From Nocardioides renjunii (GTDB taxonomy: Bacteria; Actinomycetota; Actinomycetes; Propionibacteriales; Nocardioidaceae): a DNA stretch of 64,000 nt. Within the stretch, counting starts at the first letter, position 1. Every line of letters starts with the position of its first letter. A model generated the notes under the pieces. That model saw only the letters and a program-made list of their open reading frames with translations. It had not been told where the DNA came from and made no database searches. Of this stretch, positions 40,445 through 49,100 are shown piece after piece. The DNA is taken from contig NZ_CP141058.1 of the NCBI RefSeq assembly GCF_034661175.1, positions 3,534,001-3,598,000 of the forward strand, given 5' to 3'. A program made the position numbers and the translations under genes.

Positions 40445-41465
40445 GCGCCTTGAGCTGATCGGGGTCCGTCGAGGGGATCACGCCGTGGCCGAGGTTGAAG
40501 ATGTGGCCCTTGGCCGCGCGCCCGGCATCGATGATCTCGGCCGCCCGCTGCGTCATCACCTCGGTGGGAGCGAAGACCAGGGTGGGGTCGAGGTTGCCCT
40601 GCACCGCGCGGTCGCCGACGAGCGGGATGGCCTGCTCGAGGGGCGTACGCCAGTCCACGCCGACCACGTCCGCGCCGGCCTCCCCCATCAGCCCGAGGAG
40701 GTTGGAGGTCCCGACGCCGAAGTGGATCCGCGGCACGCCGAGCTCCCCCGCCGCCGCGAGCACCCGCTCCGAGTGGGGCATCACCGACGCGCGGTAGTCG
40801 GCCGGGGTCAGCGCACCCGCCCACGAGTCGAAGAGCTGGACGGCCGACGCGCCGGCCTCGACCTGGATGCGGAGGTAGGCCGCGGCGATGCCGGCGATCT
40901 TGCGCATCAGCGCGTCCCACACGTCCGGGGCGCCGAACATCATCGCCTTGGTGCGGGCGTGCTCCTTGGACGGACCGCCCTCGACGAGGTAGGACGCGAC
41001 CGTGAACGGGGCGCCGGCGAAGCCGATCAGCGGCGTCGCGCCGAGCTCGGCGACGAGCTGGTGCACCGCCCGGGAGATGAAGGGCACGTGGTCGGGCGTG
41101 AGGTCGGGGATCGCCTCGACGTCGGCCAAGGTCCGCACCGGTGACGCGACGACGGGGCCGACGCCCGGCTTGATGTCGAGGTCGACGCCGACCGCCTTGA
41201 GCGGCAGCACGATGTCGGAGAAGAAGATCGCCGCGTCGACGCCGTAGCGGCGCACGGGCTGCAGGGTGATCTCGGTGACCAGGTCGGCGTCCATGCAGGA
41301 CTCGAGCATGCCGATGCCCTCGCGCACCTTGAGGTACTCCGGCAGCGAGCGCCCGGCCTGGCGCATGAACCACACCGGGGTGTGCGACGGCTGCTCGCCC
41401 CGCGCGGCCCGCAGGAACGGGCTCTCGGCCAGACCGGGGTGGGGCGTGCGTACGGCGTGGTTCAC
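40419..41465 (-). CDS. hemE: Uroporphyrinogen decarboxylase
   Basis: 348 residues from GTG 41465. PVWFMRQAGRSLPEYL is the signature with catalytic arginines, FFSDIVLPLKAVGVDLDI holds the catalytic Asp, AGAPFTVASYLVEGG and NLGHGVIPSTDP are also conserved. It makes coproporphyrinogen III, the substrate of CgoX at 32004. The alternative upstream ATG adds a non-conserved arginine-rich extension and was rejected. It converges on the LysR gene with a 26-bp overlap. Confidence 0.96.
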   Translation of the reverse strand: MNHAVRTPHPGLAESPFLRAARGEQPSHTPVWFMRQAGRSLPEYLKVREGIGMLESCMDADLVTEITLQPVRRYGVDAAIFFSDIVLPLKAVGVDLDIKPGVGPVVASPVRTLADVEAIPDLTPDHVPFISRAVHQLVAELGATPLIGFAGAPFTVASYLVEGGPSKEHARTKAMMFGAPDVWDALMRKIAGIAAAYLRIQVEAGASAVQLFDSWAGALTPADYRASVMPHSERVLAAAGELGVPRIHFGVGTSNLLGLMGEAGADVVGVDWRTPLEQAIPLVGDRAVQGNLDPTLVFAPTEVMTQRAAEIIDAGRAAKGHIFNLGHGVIPSTDPDQLKALTEFVHDY

Positions 41466-41524
41466 CCCCGAATCTTCGCAGGTCAGGCGGCGTGGCGGCA
41501 CATCGGCGAGGCGGATGGCTGGCC

Positions 41525-41530
41525 TACTCT
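41525..41530 (+). promoter_or_regulatory. TACTCT -10 box for DUF3000-rnd
   Basis: TACTCT ends exactly 6 nt before ATG 41537; the intervening GGCCAC holds no ribosome binding site, so the DUF3000 gene should be translated from a leaderless message. Confidence 0.6.
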
Positions 41531-41536
41531 GGCCAC

Positions 41537-42157
41537 ATGGTGGCCCGTCACGAGACCCACCCCGGCAGCGCTGCCGCGGCTGGGCCCGCGGAGTTCCGCG
41601 CGGCTGTGGAGTCCATGCGTCGGGCCTCGCTGCGCCCGGAGGTCCTCTGCGAGGAGATGCCGGCGCCCCAGCGCATCGCGCCGTGGTCGTCCGCGCTGAG
41701 CGGCGACGTGACGGTCGACGACGAGGACCTCGGCACCGGCCGGTTGATCCTGCTGCACGACCCGGCGGGCAACGACGCCTGGGACGGCACCTTCCGCTGC
41801 GTGGCCTACGCCCGCGCCGACCTCGACCCCGAGCTCGGCGCCGACCCGATGCTGGCCGCCGTCGGCTGGTCGTGGCTCACCGAGGCGCTCGAGGCGCACC
41901 GCGCCGACTTCCACGCCGCGTCGGGCACGGTCACCTGCGTGACCACCGAGAGCTTCGGCGGGATGGCCGACGAGCCCGGCACGGCCCAGGTCGAGATCCG
42001 CGCGTCGTGGACGCCGGGCGTCGACGAGGACGGCCGCCTCGACATGACGCCGCACGTCGAGGCGTGGGGCGAGCTGATGTGCACCGCCGTCGGGCTGCCG
42101 CCGGTGCCCGAGGGCGTCACGGCCATGCCGAGCCGGCGCGGACAGCGCGGCACCTGA
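41537..42157 (+). CDS. DUF3000 family protein
   Basis: 206 residues. The pattern FRAAVESMRRASLRPEVLCEEMPAPQRIAPWSSALSGDV, then GRLILLHDPAGNDAWDGTFRCVAYARAD and PMLAAVGWSWLTEALEAH, is the actinobacteria-specific DUF3000 family. Its biochemical role is unknown. The gene is almost always next to rnd and hemE, as here, and lies 3 bp before rnd, so the two are probably cotranscribed. Confidence 0.9.
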   Translation: MVARHETHPGSAAAAGPAEFRAAVESMRRASLRPEVLCEEMPAPQRIAPWSSALSGDVTVDDEDLGTGRLILLHDPAGNDAWDGTFRCVAYARADLDPELGADPMLAAVGWSWLTEALEAHRADFHAASGTVTCVTTESFGGMADEPGTAQVEIRASWTPGVDEDGRLDMTPHVEAWGELMCTAVGLPPVPEGVTAMPSRRGQRGT

Positions 42158-42160
42158 GCG

Positions 42161-43531
42161 ATGTCCGAGACCGCCGAGACGCCCGACCTGGAGCCGGACC
42201 TGGAGCCCGACGTGCAGCCTGACGTCGAGTCCGACGTCGAGTCCGACGCCGAGCCGGACGCCGGGATCGACGCAGCTCCCGAGCCCGAGGCTCCCCCGGC
42301 GCCGCTGCTCGAGCTCCGTGACGGCCTGCCCGAGATCGTCGAGACCGACGAGCGGCTGGCCGAGGCCTGCGCCGCCCTGGCGGCGGCGAGCGGTCCGGTC
42401 GCCATCGACGCCGAGCGCGCCTCCGGCTACCGCTACTCCAACCGCGCCTACCTCATCCAGCTGCGCCGCGAGGGCGCCGGCACCTGGCTCGTCGACCCGA
42501 TCGCCGTGAGCACGCTCGCGCCGCTCCAGGAGGCGCTCGAGGGCGTCGAGTGGATCCTGCACGCGGCCACCCAGGACCTCCCGTGCCTCCGTGAGGTCGG
42601 CCTCACCCCCACCAGCCTCTTCGACACCGAGCTCGCGGGCCGCCTGCTGGGCTACCCGCGCGTCGGCCTGGCGACCCTCGTCGAGACGGTCCTCGGGCAG
42701 CGGATGCGCAAGGAGCACTCGGCCGCCGACTGGTCCACCCGCCCGCTGCCGAAGCCGTGGCTGGAGTACGCCGCGCTCGACGTGGAGGTGCTCGTCGAGC
42801 TGCGCGACCACATGGCCACCGAGCTCGAGAAGGCCGGCAAGGCCGAGTGGGCGCGCCAGGAGTTCGAGCACCTGCTGGACTTCGAGCCGGCCGTCCGCGT
42901 CGACGCGTGGCGGCGTACGTCCGGCGTGCACCGCCTCCGCGGACGCCGGGCCCTCGGCGCGGCGCGGGCCCTGTGGGAGGCGCGCGACCGGATCGCCGCC
43001 GAGCGCGACGTCACCCCCGGGCGGATCCTCCCCGACTCGGCCATCGTGGTGGCGGCCACCGTCATGCCGGCCGACCGCCGAGCCCTGCTGTCCACCTCGG
43101 GCTTCCACGGTCGCGGTGCCAGCCGCTACGCCTCCGCCTGGGTGGACGCGCTGGAGCAGGTCCGCGAGATGGGCGAGGACGAGCTGCCCACCCGGGCCCC
43201 GCGCGGCGACGGCCCCCCGCACCCGCGCACGTGGGCCGAGCGCGACGCGGTGGCCGACCGCCGCTTCAAGGCGGCGCGCGAGGCGATGCTCAACCTCGCC
43301 GAGGTGCACCACCTGCCCGTCGAGAACCTGCTCACCCCCGACTACCTCCGCCGGCTGATGTGGGCGCCCCCGGCGACCAGGGAGCCGGCCGCCCTCGCGG
43401 ACGCCGTACGCACCCAGCTCGCGTCCTACGGCGCGCGGCCGTGGCAGGCCGGACTGGTCACCGGCGCCCTGGTGGGCGCGATCCTCGGCGCCGAGGCCGA
43501 GCCGGACCGGACCGAGCGGCCCGACGAGTAG
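42161..43531 (+). CDS. rnd: Ribonuclease D with HRDC domain
   Basis: 456 residues. A disordered acidic N-terminus (residues 1-48) is built of D-E-P-S repeats. The DEDD exonuclease begins with AIDAERASGYRYSNRAYLIQ (D83, E85), then HAATQDLPCL (second Asp) and WLEYAALDVEVLVEL (Tyr and last Asp, DEDDy). An HRDC domain follows at about 250-325 and a C-terminal RNase D domain to 430. It trims tRNA 3' ends. Translationally linked to DUF3000. Confidence 0.94.
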   Translation: MSETAETPDLEPDLEPDVQPDVESDVESDAEPDAGIDAAPEPEAPPAPLLELRDGLPEIVETDERLAEACAALAAASGPVAIDAERASGYRYSNRAYLIQLRREGAGTWLVDPIAVSTLAPLQEALEGVEWILHAATQDLPCLREVGLTPTSLFDTELAGRLLGYPRVGLATLVETVLGQRMRKEHSAADWSTRPLPKPWLEYAALDVEVLVELRDHMATELEKAGKAEWARQEFEHLLDFEPAVRVDAWRRTSGVHRLRGRRALGAARALWEARDRIAAERDVTPGRILPDSAIVVAATVMPADRRALLSTSGFHGRGASRYASAWVDALEQVREMGEDELPTRAPRGDGPPHPRTWAERDAVADRRFKAAREAMLNLAEVHHLPVENLLTPDYLRRLMWAPPATREPAALADAVRTQLASYGARPWQAGLVTGALVGAILGAEAEPDRTERPDE

Positions 43532-43534
43532 GAC

Positions 43535-44950
43535 CTACTCCGACGGCGTCTCGGTCGGCTCGTCCGTCGGCGACTCCGACTCCTCGGGGTCCTCGGTCTC
43601 CTCCGGCGACAGCACCGCCTGCGACGCGGTGTCGATCTCCTCGGTGACCTGGTCGAGGTCGAGCACGCCCGGCGCCGTCACCAGCCGCTCGAGCAGCGGC
43701 GTGACGGCGTCGACCAGCTCGTCACGCTGGTCGATGAACGGCGGCACGACCATGTAGCGGATGCCTTGGTTGAACACGTCGGACTGCGCGGGCTCCTCGC
43801 CGGGCGCCAGGAACGCGTCGGACGAGGCCACCTCGGTGTTGGCGGGCACGATGTAGCCCGTCGAGGCGACCGTGGCGATGGCGGCGTCGGAGACGGCGTA
43901 GGCGATGAAGTCCGCGGCGTCGCCGATGCTCTCGGAGTCGGCGGACAGGCACAGGCCGCTGATGTCGCCGACGGTCGCGCGGTCGTCGATGATCGGCATC
44001 GGGAGGACGTCGAACTCGAGGTCCTCGGCCTCGCGCAGCTCGGGCACGAGGTTGCGGAAGCCCGCGACCATCGCCAGCTCGCCGCGCTTGAAGAGCTGCA
44101 CCGGCGTCGCACGCGCCAGCTGGGCGTTGGTCGGCGTCAGCGTCGGGTCGCGCAGGGTGAACAGGGTCTCGTTGAGCGCCTCGCGGGTGGAGTCGTCGGA
44201 GAAGGCCAGCGACGTGGGCTCGCGGTCGTCGTCGAAGACCTGGCCGCCGCCGGAGTAGATGAACGGCGCCAGCCCCTCGAGCGTCGGGTCGATCCACACC
44301 CCGCGCGGGTCGCCGCGCCGGGAGGCGAACCGCGCCGCGGCGTCGAACTCGGCGAGCGACCAGCGCTCGCGCACGCCCTCGGAGGTGAGCGTCGGGACGT
44401 CGAGGCCCCGGCGCTCCATCTTGTCGAAGTCGATGATGTCGGTGTTGTAGTAGATGACCATCGGGGAAACCGAGTAGGCCATGCACTGGAGCTCGTCGTC
44501 CATGGCGAAGGCGTCGACCGCGTCACGGGAGAACCGGTCGCCGAAGTCCACGCCGCGCTCGTCGAGGAGCAGGCTCACCGGCTGCAGCGCCTCGGCGTCG
44601 ACCAGCTGGTCGAGGTCGATGCGGGAGGTGAGGAACGCGTCCGGGGCGTTGCCGGCGAGCACGTCCTCGAGCGCGGACTCGTGGTCGGGCCAAGACTTCA
44701 GCGTGACCTGCCGCGTGGTCGAGCTGGCGTTGAAGGAGTCGACCACGCGCTGGTAGGCCGCCACCTCCTCCTCGGTGCCGTAGACGCCGAAGACGAGCTC
44801 GCGCGGCTCGCTGGAGCCGGACGTCGTCGGCGACGGAGACGGCTCGGGGGTGGGCTCCGCGTCGTCGGTGCAGGCAGCGGTGGACAGCGCGACGGCCATG
44901 GCGCAGGCGGCCAGGGCGCCACGGCGCAGGGACGGGCGGCGGTGGAGCAC
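43535..44950 (-). CDS. Extracellular solute-binding lipoprotein (family 1-like)
   Basis: 471 residues from GTG 44950. The lipobox STAAC ends the signal peptide (cysteine about residue 28). The mature protein is a two-lobed sugar-binding type: ELVFGVYGTEEEVAAYQRVVDSFNASS, CMAYSVSPMVIYYNTDIIDFDKM, FRNLVPELREAEDLEFDVLPMP. The acidic C-terminal tail is E/S/P/T-rich. No permease or ATPase gene is adjacent, so it is an orphan receptor. Minus TAGGGT lies 7 nt before the start and overlaps the stop of the upstream gene. Confidence 0.85.
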   Translation of the reverse strand: MLHRRPSLRRGALAACAMAVALSTAACTDDAEPTPEPSPSPTTSGSSEPRELVFGVYGTEEEVAAYQRVVDSFNASSTTRQVTLKSWPDHESALEDVLAGNAPDAFLTSRIDLDQLVDAEALQPVSLLLDERGVDFGDRFSRDAVDAFAMDDELQCMAYSVSPMVIYYNTDIIDFDKMERRGLDVPTLTSEGVRERWSLAEFDAAARFASRRGDPRGVWIDPTLEGLAPFIYSGGGQVFDDDREPTSLAFSDDSTREALNETLFTLRDPTLTPTNAQLARATPVQLFKRGELAMVAGFRNLVPELREAEDLEFDVLPMPIIDDRATVGDISGLCLSADSESIGDAADFIAYAVSDAAIATVASTGYIVPANTEVASSDAFLAPGEEPAQSDVFNQGIRYMVVPPFIDQRDELVDAVTPLLERLVTAPGVLDLDQVTEEIDTASQAVLSPEETEDPEESESPTDEPTETPSE

Positions 44951-44957
44951 GGGTCGA

Positions 44958-44963
44958 ACCCTA
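44958..44963 (-). promoter_or_regulatory. TAGGGT -10 box overlapping a stop codon
   Basis: The TAG stop of the PemK/MazF-like gene (44961-44963) is also the first half of TAGGGT, which ends 7 nt before the lipoprotein GTG at 44950. The upstream coding sequence is therefore also the promoter. Confidence 0.55.
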
Positions 44964-45350
44964 ACGGGACAGTCCACGGCGGGCCTCGACGACGGCGTGG
45001 AAGACCACGGCGTCGAGCACCGCACCCTCGCGTCGTACGCCGTCGCGCCTCAGGGGGACGAGCCGGTCGAGCCGCACCTCGCTGGGCCGGCCCTGGGCGT
45101 CCCAGCCGCCGGAGCCGACGTCCATCCAGTGCCGGCCGTGGCGCGCCTCGTCCTCCGCGTCGCGGTCGTGGTCCTGGCTGCTGAGCATCAGCCCCACCCA
45201 GCCGTCGCCGTCGGTGCCCAGCACGAGGACCGGCCGGTCCTTGCCCTGGGCTGGGTCGTCCTCGTAGGGCACCCACGCCCACACGACCTCGCCCGGGTCG
45301 GGCTCGCCGTCGAGCTCGGGTGCGTAGCGGGCGATCGGGTCGTCGGGCAC
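44961..45350 (-). CDS. PemK/MazF-like protein without an adjacent antitoxin
   Basis: 129 residues from GTG. The N-terminal half has the PemK-like pattern GEVVWAWVPYEDDPAQGKDRPVLVLGTDGDGWVGLMLSSQDHD, while the C-terminal part (EVRLDRLVPLRRDGVRREG and VFHAVVEARRG) fits the same small SH3-like barrel. No antitoxin-size gene lies beside it, so it may be a conserved non-toxic relative of the family rather than a working toxin. Minus TAGGCT (45357-45362) ends 6 nt before the GTG. Confidence 0.6.
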   Translation of the reverse strand: MPDDPIARYAPELDGEPDPGEVVWAWVPYEDDPAQGKDRPVLVLGTDGDGWVGLMLSSQDHDRDAEDEARHGRHWMDVGSGGWDAQGRPSEVRLDRLVPLRRDGVRREGAVLDAVVFHAVVEARRGLSR

Positions 45351-45390
45351 GCGGCGAGCCTAGGGCCTCGCCACCGGGACCGCGCCCCGA

Positions 45391-45434
45391 CGGAGCGGGG
45401 CCGGAGCGGGGCCGGAGCGGGGCCGGAGCGGGGC
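45391..45434. repeat. Four exact 11-bp tandem repeats
   Basis: CGGAGCGGGGC occurs at 45391-45401, 45402-45412, 45413-45423 and 45424-45434 with no mismatch. The period is close to one helical turn, so a protein recognising the unit could bind one DNA face. It lies 30 bp upstream of the PemK/MazF-like promoter. Confidence 0.93.
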
Positions 45435-45483
45435 CGGGAGGAATGAGCGAGTGCGCCGGACCGGGAGCGCCTCACGGCGCGTG

Positions 45484-45504
45484 GCCGCTCGTAGCGGCTT
45501 ATTT
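45484..45504 (+). terminator. Small hairpin with T-rich tail
   Basis: GCCGCT (45484-45489) pairs with AGCGGC (45493-45498), followed by TTATTT. It has the form of a plus-strand terminator though no plus-strand gene precedes it. The rest of 45435-45554 is gene-free with a short AT-rich patch (about 45540-45553). Confidence 0.4.
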
Positions 45505-45554
45505 CGGGACCCGGGGCTGCCACAGCCCGACGCACTCAGGACCATTGTAAAACC

Positions 45555-46151
45555 TCAGCCCAGCGTGTGCCTGATTTCGGCGTGACCGGACGACTCCAGC
45601 TGCTCGGAGAGCGTCAGCATCCGGGTGATCTCGTCGTGCGACGACTCCCCGAGGCTCGCGCGACCGGCCGCGACGATGCGGGCGAAGGCGGCCGCCCGGA
45701 ACAGCGTCACCGCGAAGTCCCCGCGGGCGATCCCGCGGAGCACGTCGTCGACCATCCGCCGGAGCTCGTCGGGCCCGGGCGGGTCGGCGACGCCGGCGAC
45801 CACGCGGGCCACGTCGACGCGGCGCTGGCCGGCCTCGTACTCCGTGGCGACCCGCTCGGGGTCGGCGTAGACCCACGAGCGCAGCAGGAACAGCCGCCAC
45901 AGGCTGCCGGCCAGGGTGTCGGCGGGCGCGCCGGACCACACCTCGGCGAGCGTCTCGAGCCCCTCGCTCTCGGCGAGGTGCACGACGCGCTCGGCGAGGG
46001 CCGGGTCCTGCGACTCGCGGGCTCCGCGCACGAGCACGGTGGCGGCGAGGTCGCCGGCCTCGCGCAGCATGGCCGGGTCCGCGCCCCCGGCGAGGTCGGC
46101 GAAGAACGCGTCGCCGGGGGTCATCGGGCGGTGGTGGGGGCGCTCCGTCAT
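45555..46151 (-). CDS. Hypothetical protein, helical
   Basis: 198 residues, almost all alpha-helical: TPGDAFFADLAGGADPAMLREAGDLA, ALAERVVHLAESEGLETLAEVW, GSLWRLFLLRSWVYADPERVATEYE, DEITRMLTLSEQLESSG. It contains no catalytic or membrane motif. The repeat-like helices resemble a TetR-type core without a DNA-binding part. I do not recognise the family. Minus TACGCT (46159-46164) ends 7 nt before the ATG. It lies 20 bp downstream of hrpA on the same strand. Confidence 0.7.
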   Translation of the reverse strand: MTERPHHRPMTPGDAFFADLAGGADPAMLREAGDLAATVLVRGARESQDPALAERVVHLAESEGLETLAEVWSGAPADTLAGSLWRLFLLRSWVYADPERVATEYEAGQRRVDVARVVAGVADPPGPDELRRMVDDVLRGIARGDFAVTLFRAAAFARIVAAGRASLGESSHDEITRMLTLSEQLESSGHAEIRHTLG

Positions 46152-46171
46152 GCCACCCAGCGTAGGAGCCG

Positions 46172-49100
46172 TCAGGCGGCGCGGCCCAGCACCTTGCGGA
46201 TCCGCTGGTCGCTCACCTTCACCGAGGTGCCGAGGTGCTGCGCGAACAGCGAGACGCGGTACTCCTCGAGCAGCCACCTGGCCTCGCGCAGGTGCTGGGG
46301 CAGCGGCAGGCCCGCGGGCAGCGCGGCGACCGCGTGCAGCCAGGACTCCTGCAGGTCCGAGACCTGGTCCATCAGCTGGCGGTCACGGGCCACCTGCCCG
46401 TCGAGGCGCTCGCGCCGGTGGGTGACGGCACCGAGGTAGCGCGGGTAGTCGCGCAGCCGCCCGGCGCCGGCCTCGCCGACGAAGCCGTCGACCATCAGCC
46501 GGCCGACCTGGGCGCGCATGTCGGTCATGGCCGGGAGCGTCATCAGGTCGGCGCGACCGGAGATGGCCTTGTCAGTGGCGCGCCAGGCCTCCAGCACCCG
46601 CATCACGTCGAGCACCGCGGCAGGAAGCCCGCCGGCGACGGCCTCGCGGGCTGCCGCCACCAGGGCGTCGTACGCCGCCTCGTCCCGCACGGTGGGCCGG
46701 GCGTCGACCACGTCGCCGACGAGGCCCGCGCGCAGGTCCTCGAGCAGCGCACCCACCGACGGGTACGGCGAGCCGACCAGCGCGAGCTTGGCGCGCTGGT
46801 CCAGCCCGGCGGCGGCCAGCACGTCGTCGACCGGCGTGGGCGGTCCGAGCGCGAGCAGGACCAGCCGCCGTACGCCGAGCCGGTGGTGGGCGGCGGCCTC
46901 CTCGGGCGTGGCGAGGACCTGCAGGCCCACCGACGAGCCCTCGTCGACCAGGGCGGGGAACCCGCGCACCTCGTGGCCGGCGCGGCGCTGGACGAAGGAC
47001 TCCTCGACGGTGCCGAAGGTCCACGACGTCCGCCCGCTCGTGGTGACGCCGGAGTCGGCCGCGACGTCGGCCATCGCCTGCTCGAACGTCGGGCGCAGCG
47101 GCTCCTTGAGCGCGTCGAGGTCCTTGCCGCGCGCGGCCTCGGTGCCCTCCTCGGTCACGACGCGGTAGGTCGGTCGCAGGTGCGCGGGCACCTTGGACCA
47201 GTCCCACGCGTCGCGGTCGATCACCAGGCTGCGGGTGCTGCGGGCGAACCGCTCGAGCGCGTCGAGCAGCGGCTCCGCACCCGGCGGTGTCGCGGCGAGG
47301 AACTCCCGCGCGGTGTTGGGCGCCGGCACCATCGCCACGCGCAGGTTCTTGGGCAGCGAGCGGATCAGCTCGGTGACCAGCTCCTCGCGCAGGCCGGGGA
47401 CCAGCCAGGAGAAGTCGTCGGCCTCGACCCGGTTGAGGGTGGCGACGGGCACGTCGATGGTGATGCCGTCGTCGGCGGCGCCCGGCTCGAAGTGGTAGCT
47501 GATCGGGAAGGTCAGCCCTGCCTCGTCGCTGTCGTGCCACTCGGTGGGGAAGTCGTGGGCGCGCACCTGCCCGGCGGTATCGTGGGTGAGCATCGCCGGG
47601 TCGAAGGTGAGCAGGTCGGGCTCCTTCTGGCGCGCCCGCTTCCACCACTGGTCGAAGTGCTGCCCGCTCACCACGTCCTCGCCGACGCGGGCGTCGTAGA
47701 ACTCGAACAGGGTGTGCTCGTCGACGACGATGTCGCGACGCCGGGCGCGGTGCTCGAGCTCCTCGGCCTCCTCGAGGAGTCGCGCGTTCTCGGCCAGGAA
47801 CCGGTGCCTCGAGTCCCACTCCCCCTGCACCAGCGCGTGGCGGATGAACAGCTCGCGGGCCAGCGGTGGGTCGACCTTGCCGTAGGACACCAGCCGGTCC
47901 GCGACCAGCGGCACGCCGTAGAGCGTCACCCGCTCGCGCGCCATCACCGACGCCCGCTTCCGGGACCAGTGCGGCTCGGAGTAGGTCCGCTTGACCAGGT
48001 GGGCGGCCAGCCGCTCGGCCCACTCGGGCTTGATGGCGGCGTTCTGCCGGGCCCAGAGCCGCGAGGTCTCGACGAGCTCGGCACTCATCACGAAGTCGGG
48101 GTTGCGGCCCTTGAGCACGCTGCCGGGGAAGATCGCGAAGCGCGCGTTGCGCGCGCCGACGTACTCCCGCATCGGGCGGCGCTCGCCGGGCCGCGCCTTC
48201 TCGCGCTCCTCCAGCGCCCCCACGTGGCTGAGGAGCCCGGAGAGCAGTGCCTGGTGGATGCCGTCCTCGTCGTACGGTGCTCCGCCGGCCGCGCCGTTCT
48301 CGGTGGTCGAGTGCGCGGTGAGGGACGAGCCGCGTGCATCGAGGCCCATCTCCTTCGCCACCTGTCGCAGCTGGGACTCGTAGTCCTGCCACTCGCGGAT
48401 GCGCAGGTAGTTGAGGAACTCGCGCCTGCACATGCGGCGGAAGGCGCTGGAGGAGAGCTCGCGCTGCTGCTCCTTGACGTGGCGCCACAGGTTGAGCCAG
48501 GTGAGGAAGTCGCTCGACTCGTGCTTGAAGCGCGCGTGCAGCTGGTCGGCCTGCGCCCGCTGCTCCTCCGGGCGCTCGCGCGGGTCCTGGATGGACAGCG
48601 CGGCGGCGATGACCAGGACGTCGCGCAGGCAGCCGAGCCGCTCGGCCTCGAGGATCATCCGGCCGAGCCGCGGGTCGATGGGAAGCCGGGCCAGCCGCTT
48701 GCCGACGGCGGTCAGGCGTACGCCCGGCCGGGACGTCGTGGCCGGCGGTCGCCCGGACGACCGCTCCCCCTGACGTTGTCGCTCGGCCTCGGTCGTGAGG
48801 GCACCGAGCTCCTCGAGCAGGTCGGTGCCGGCCTTGATGTTGCGCCGGTCGGGGGGCTCCACGAACGGGAACCGGGCGATGTCGCCGAGCCGCAGCGAGG
48901 CCATCTGGAGGATGACGCTGGCGAGGTTGGTGCGCAGGATCTCGGGGTCGGTGAACTCCGGGCGGGCCTCGAAGTCCTCCTCGGAGTAGAGCCGGATGGC
49001 GATGCCCTCCGCGACGCGGCCGCACCGCCCGGAGCGCTGGTTGGCCGAGGCCTGGCTGATCGGCTCGATCGGCAGCCGCTGCACCTTGGTGCGCACGGAG

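Noticed and set aside
40419..41501. Upstream ATG for hemE at 41501
   Set aside because: The extra residues are arginine- and proline-rich and not part of the conserved enzyme; GTG 41465 gives the usual length.
45391..45434. CRISPR-like array
   Set aside because: 11-bp units without spacers; a simple tandem repeat.
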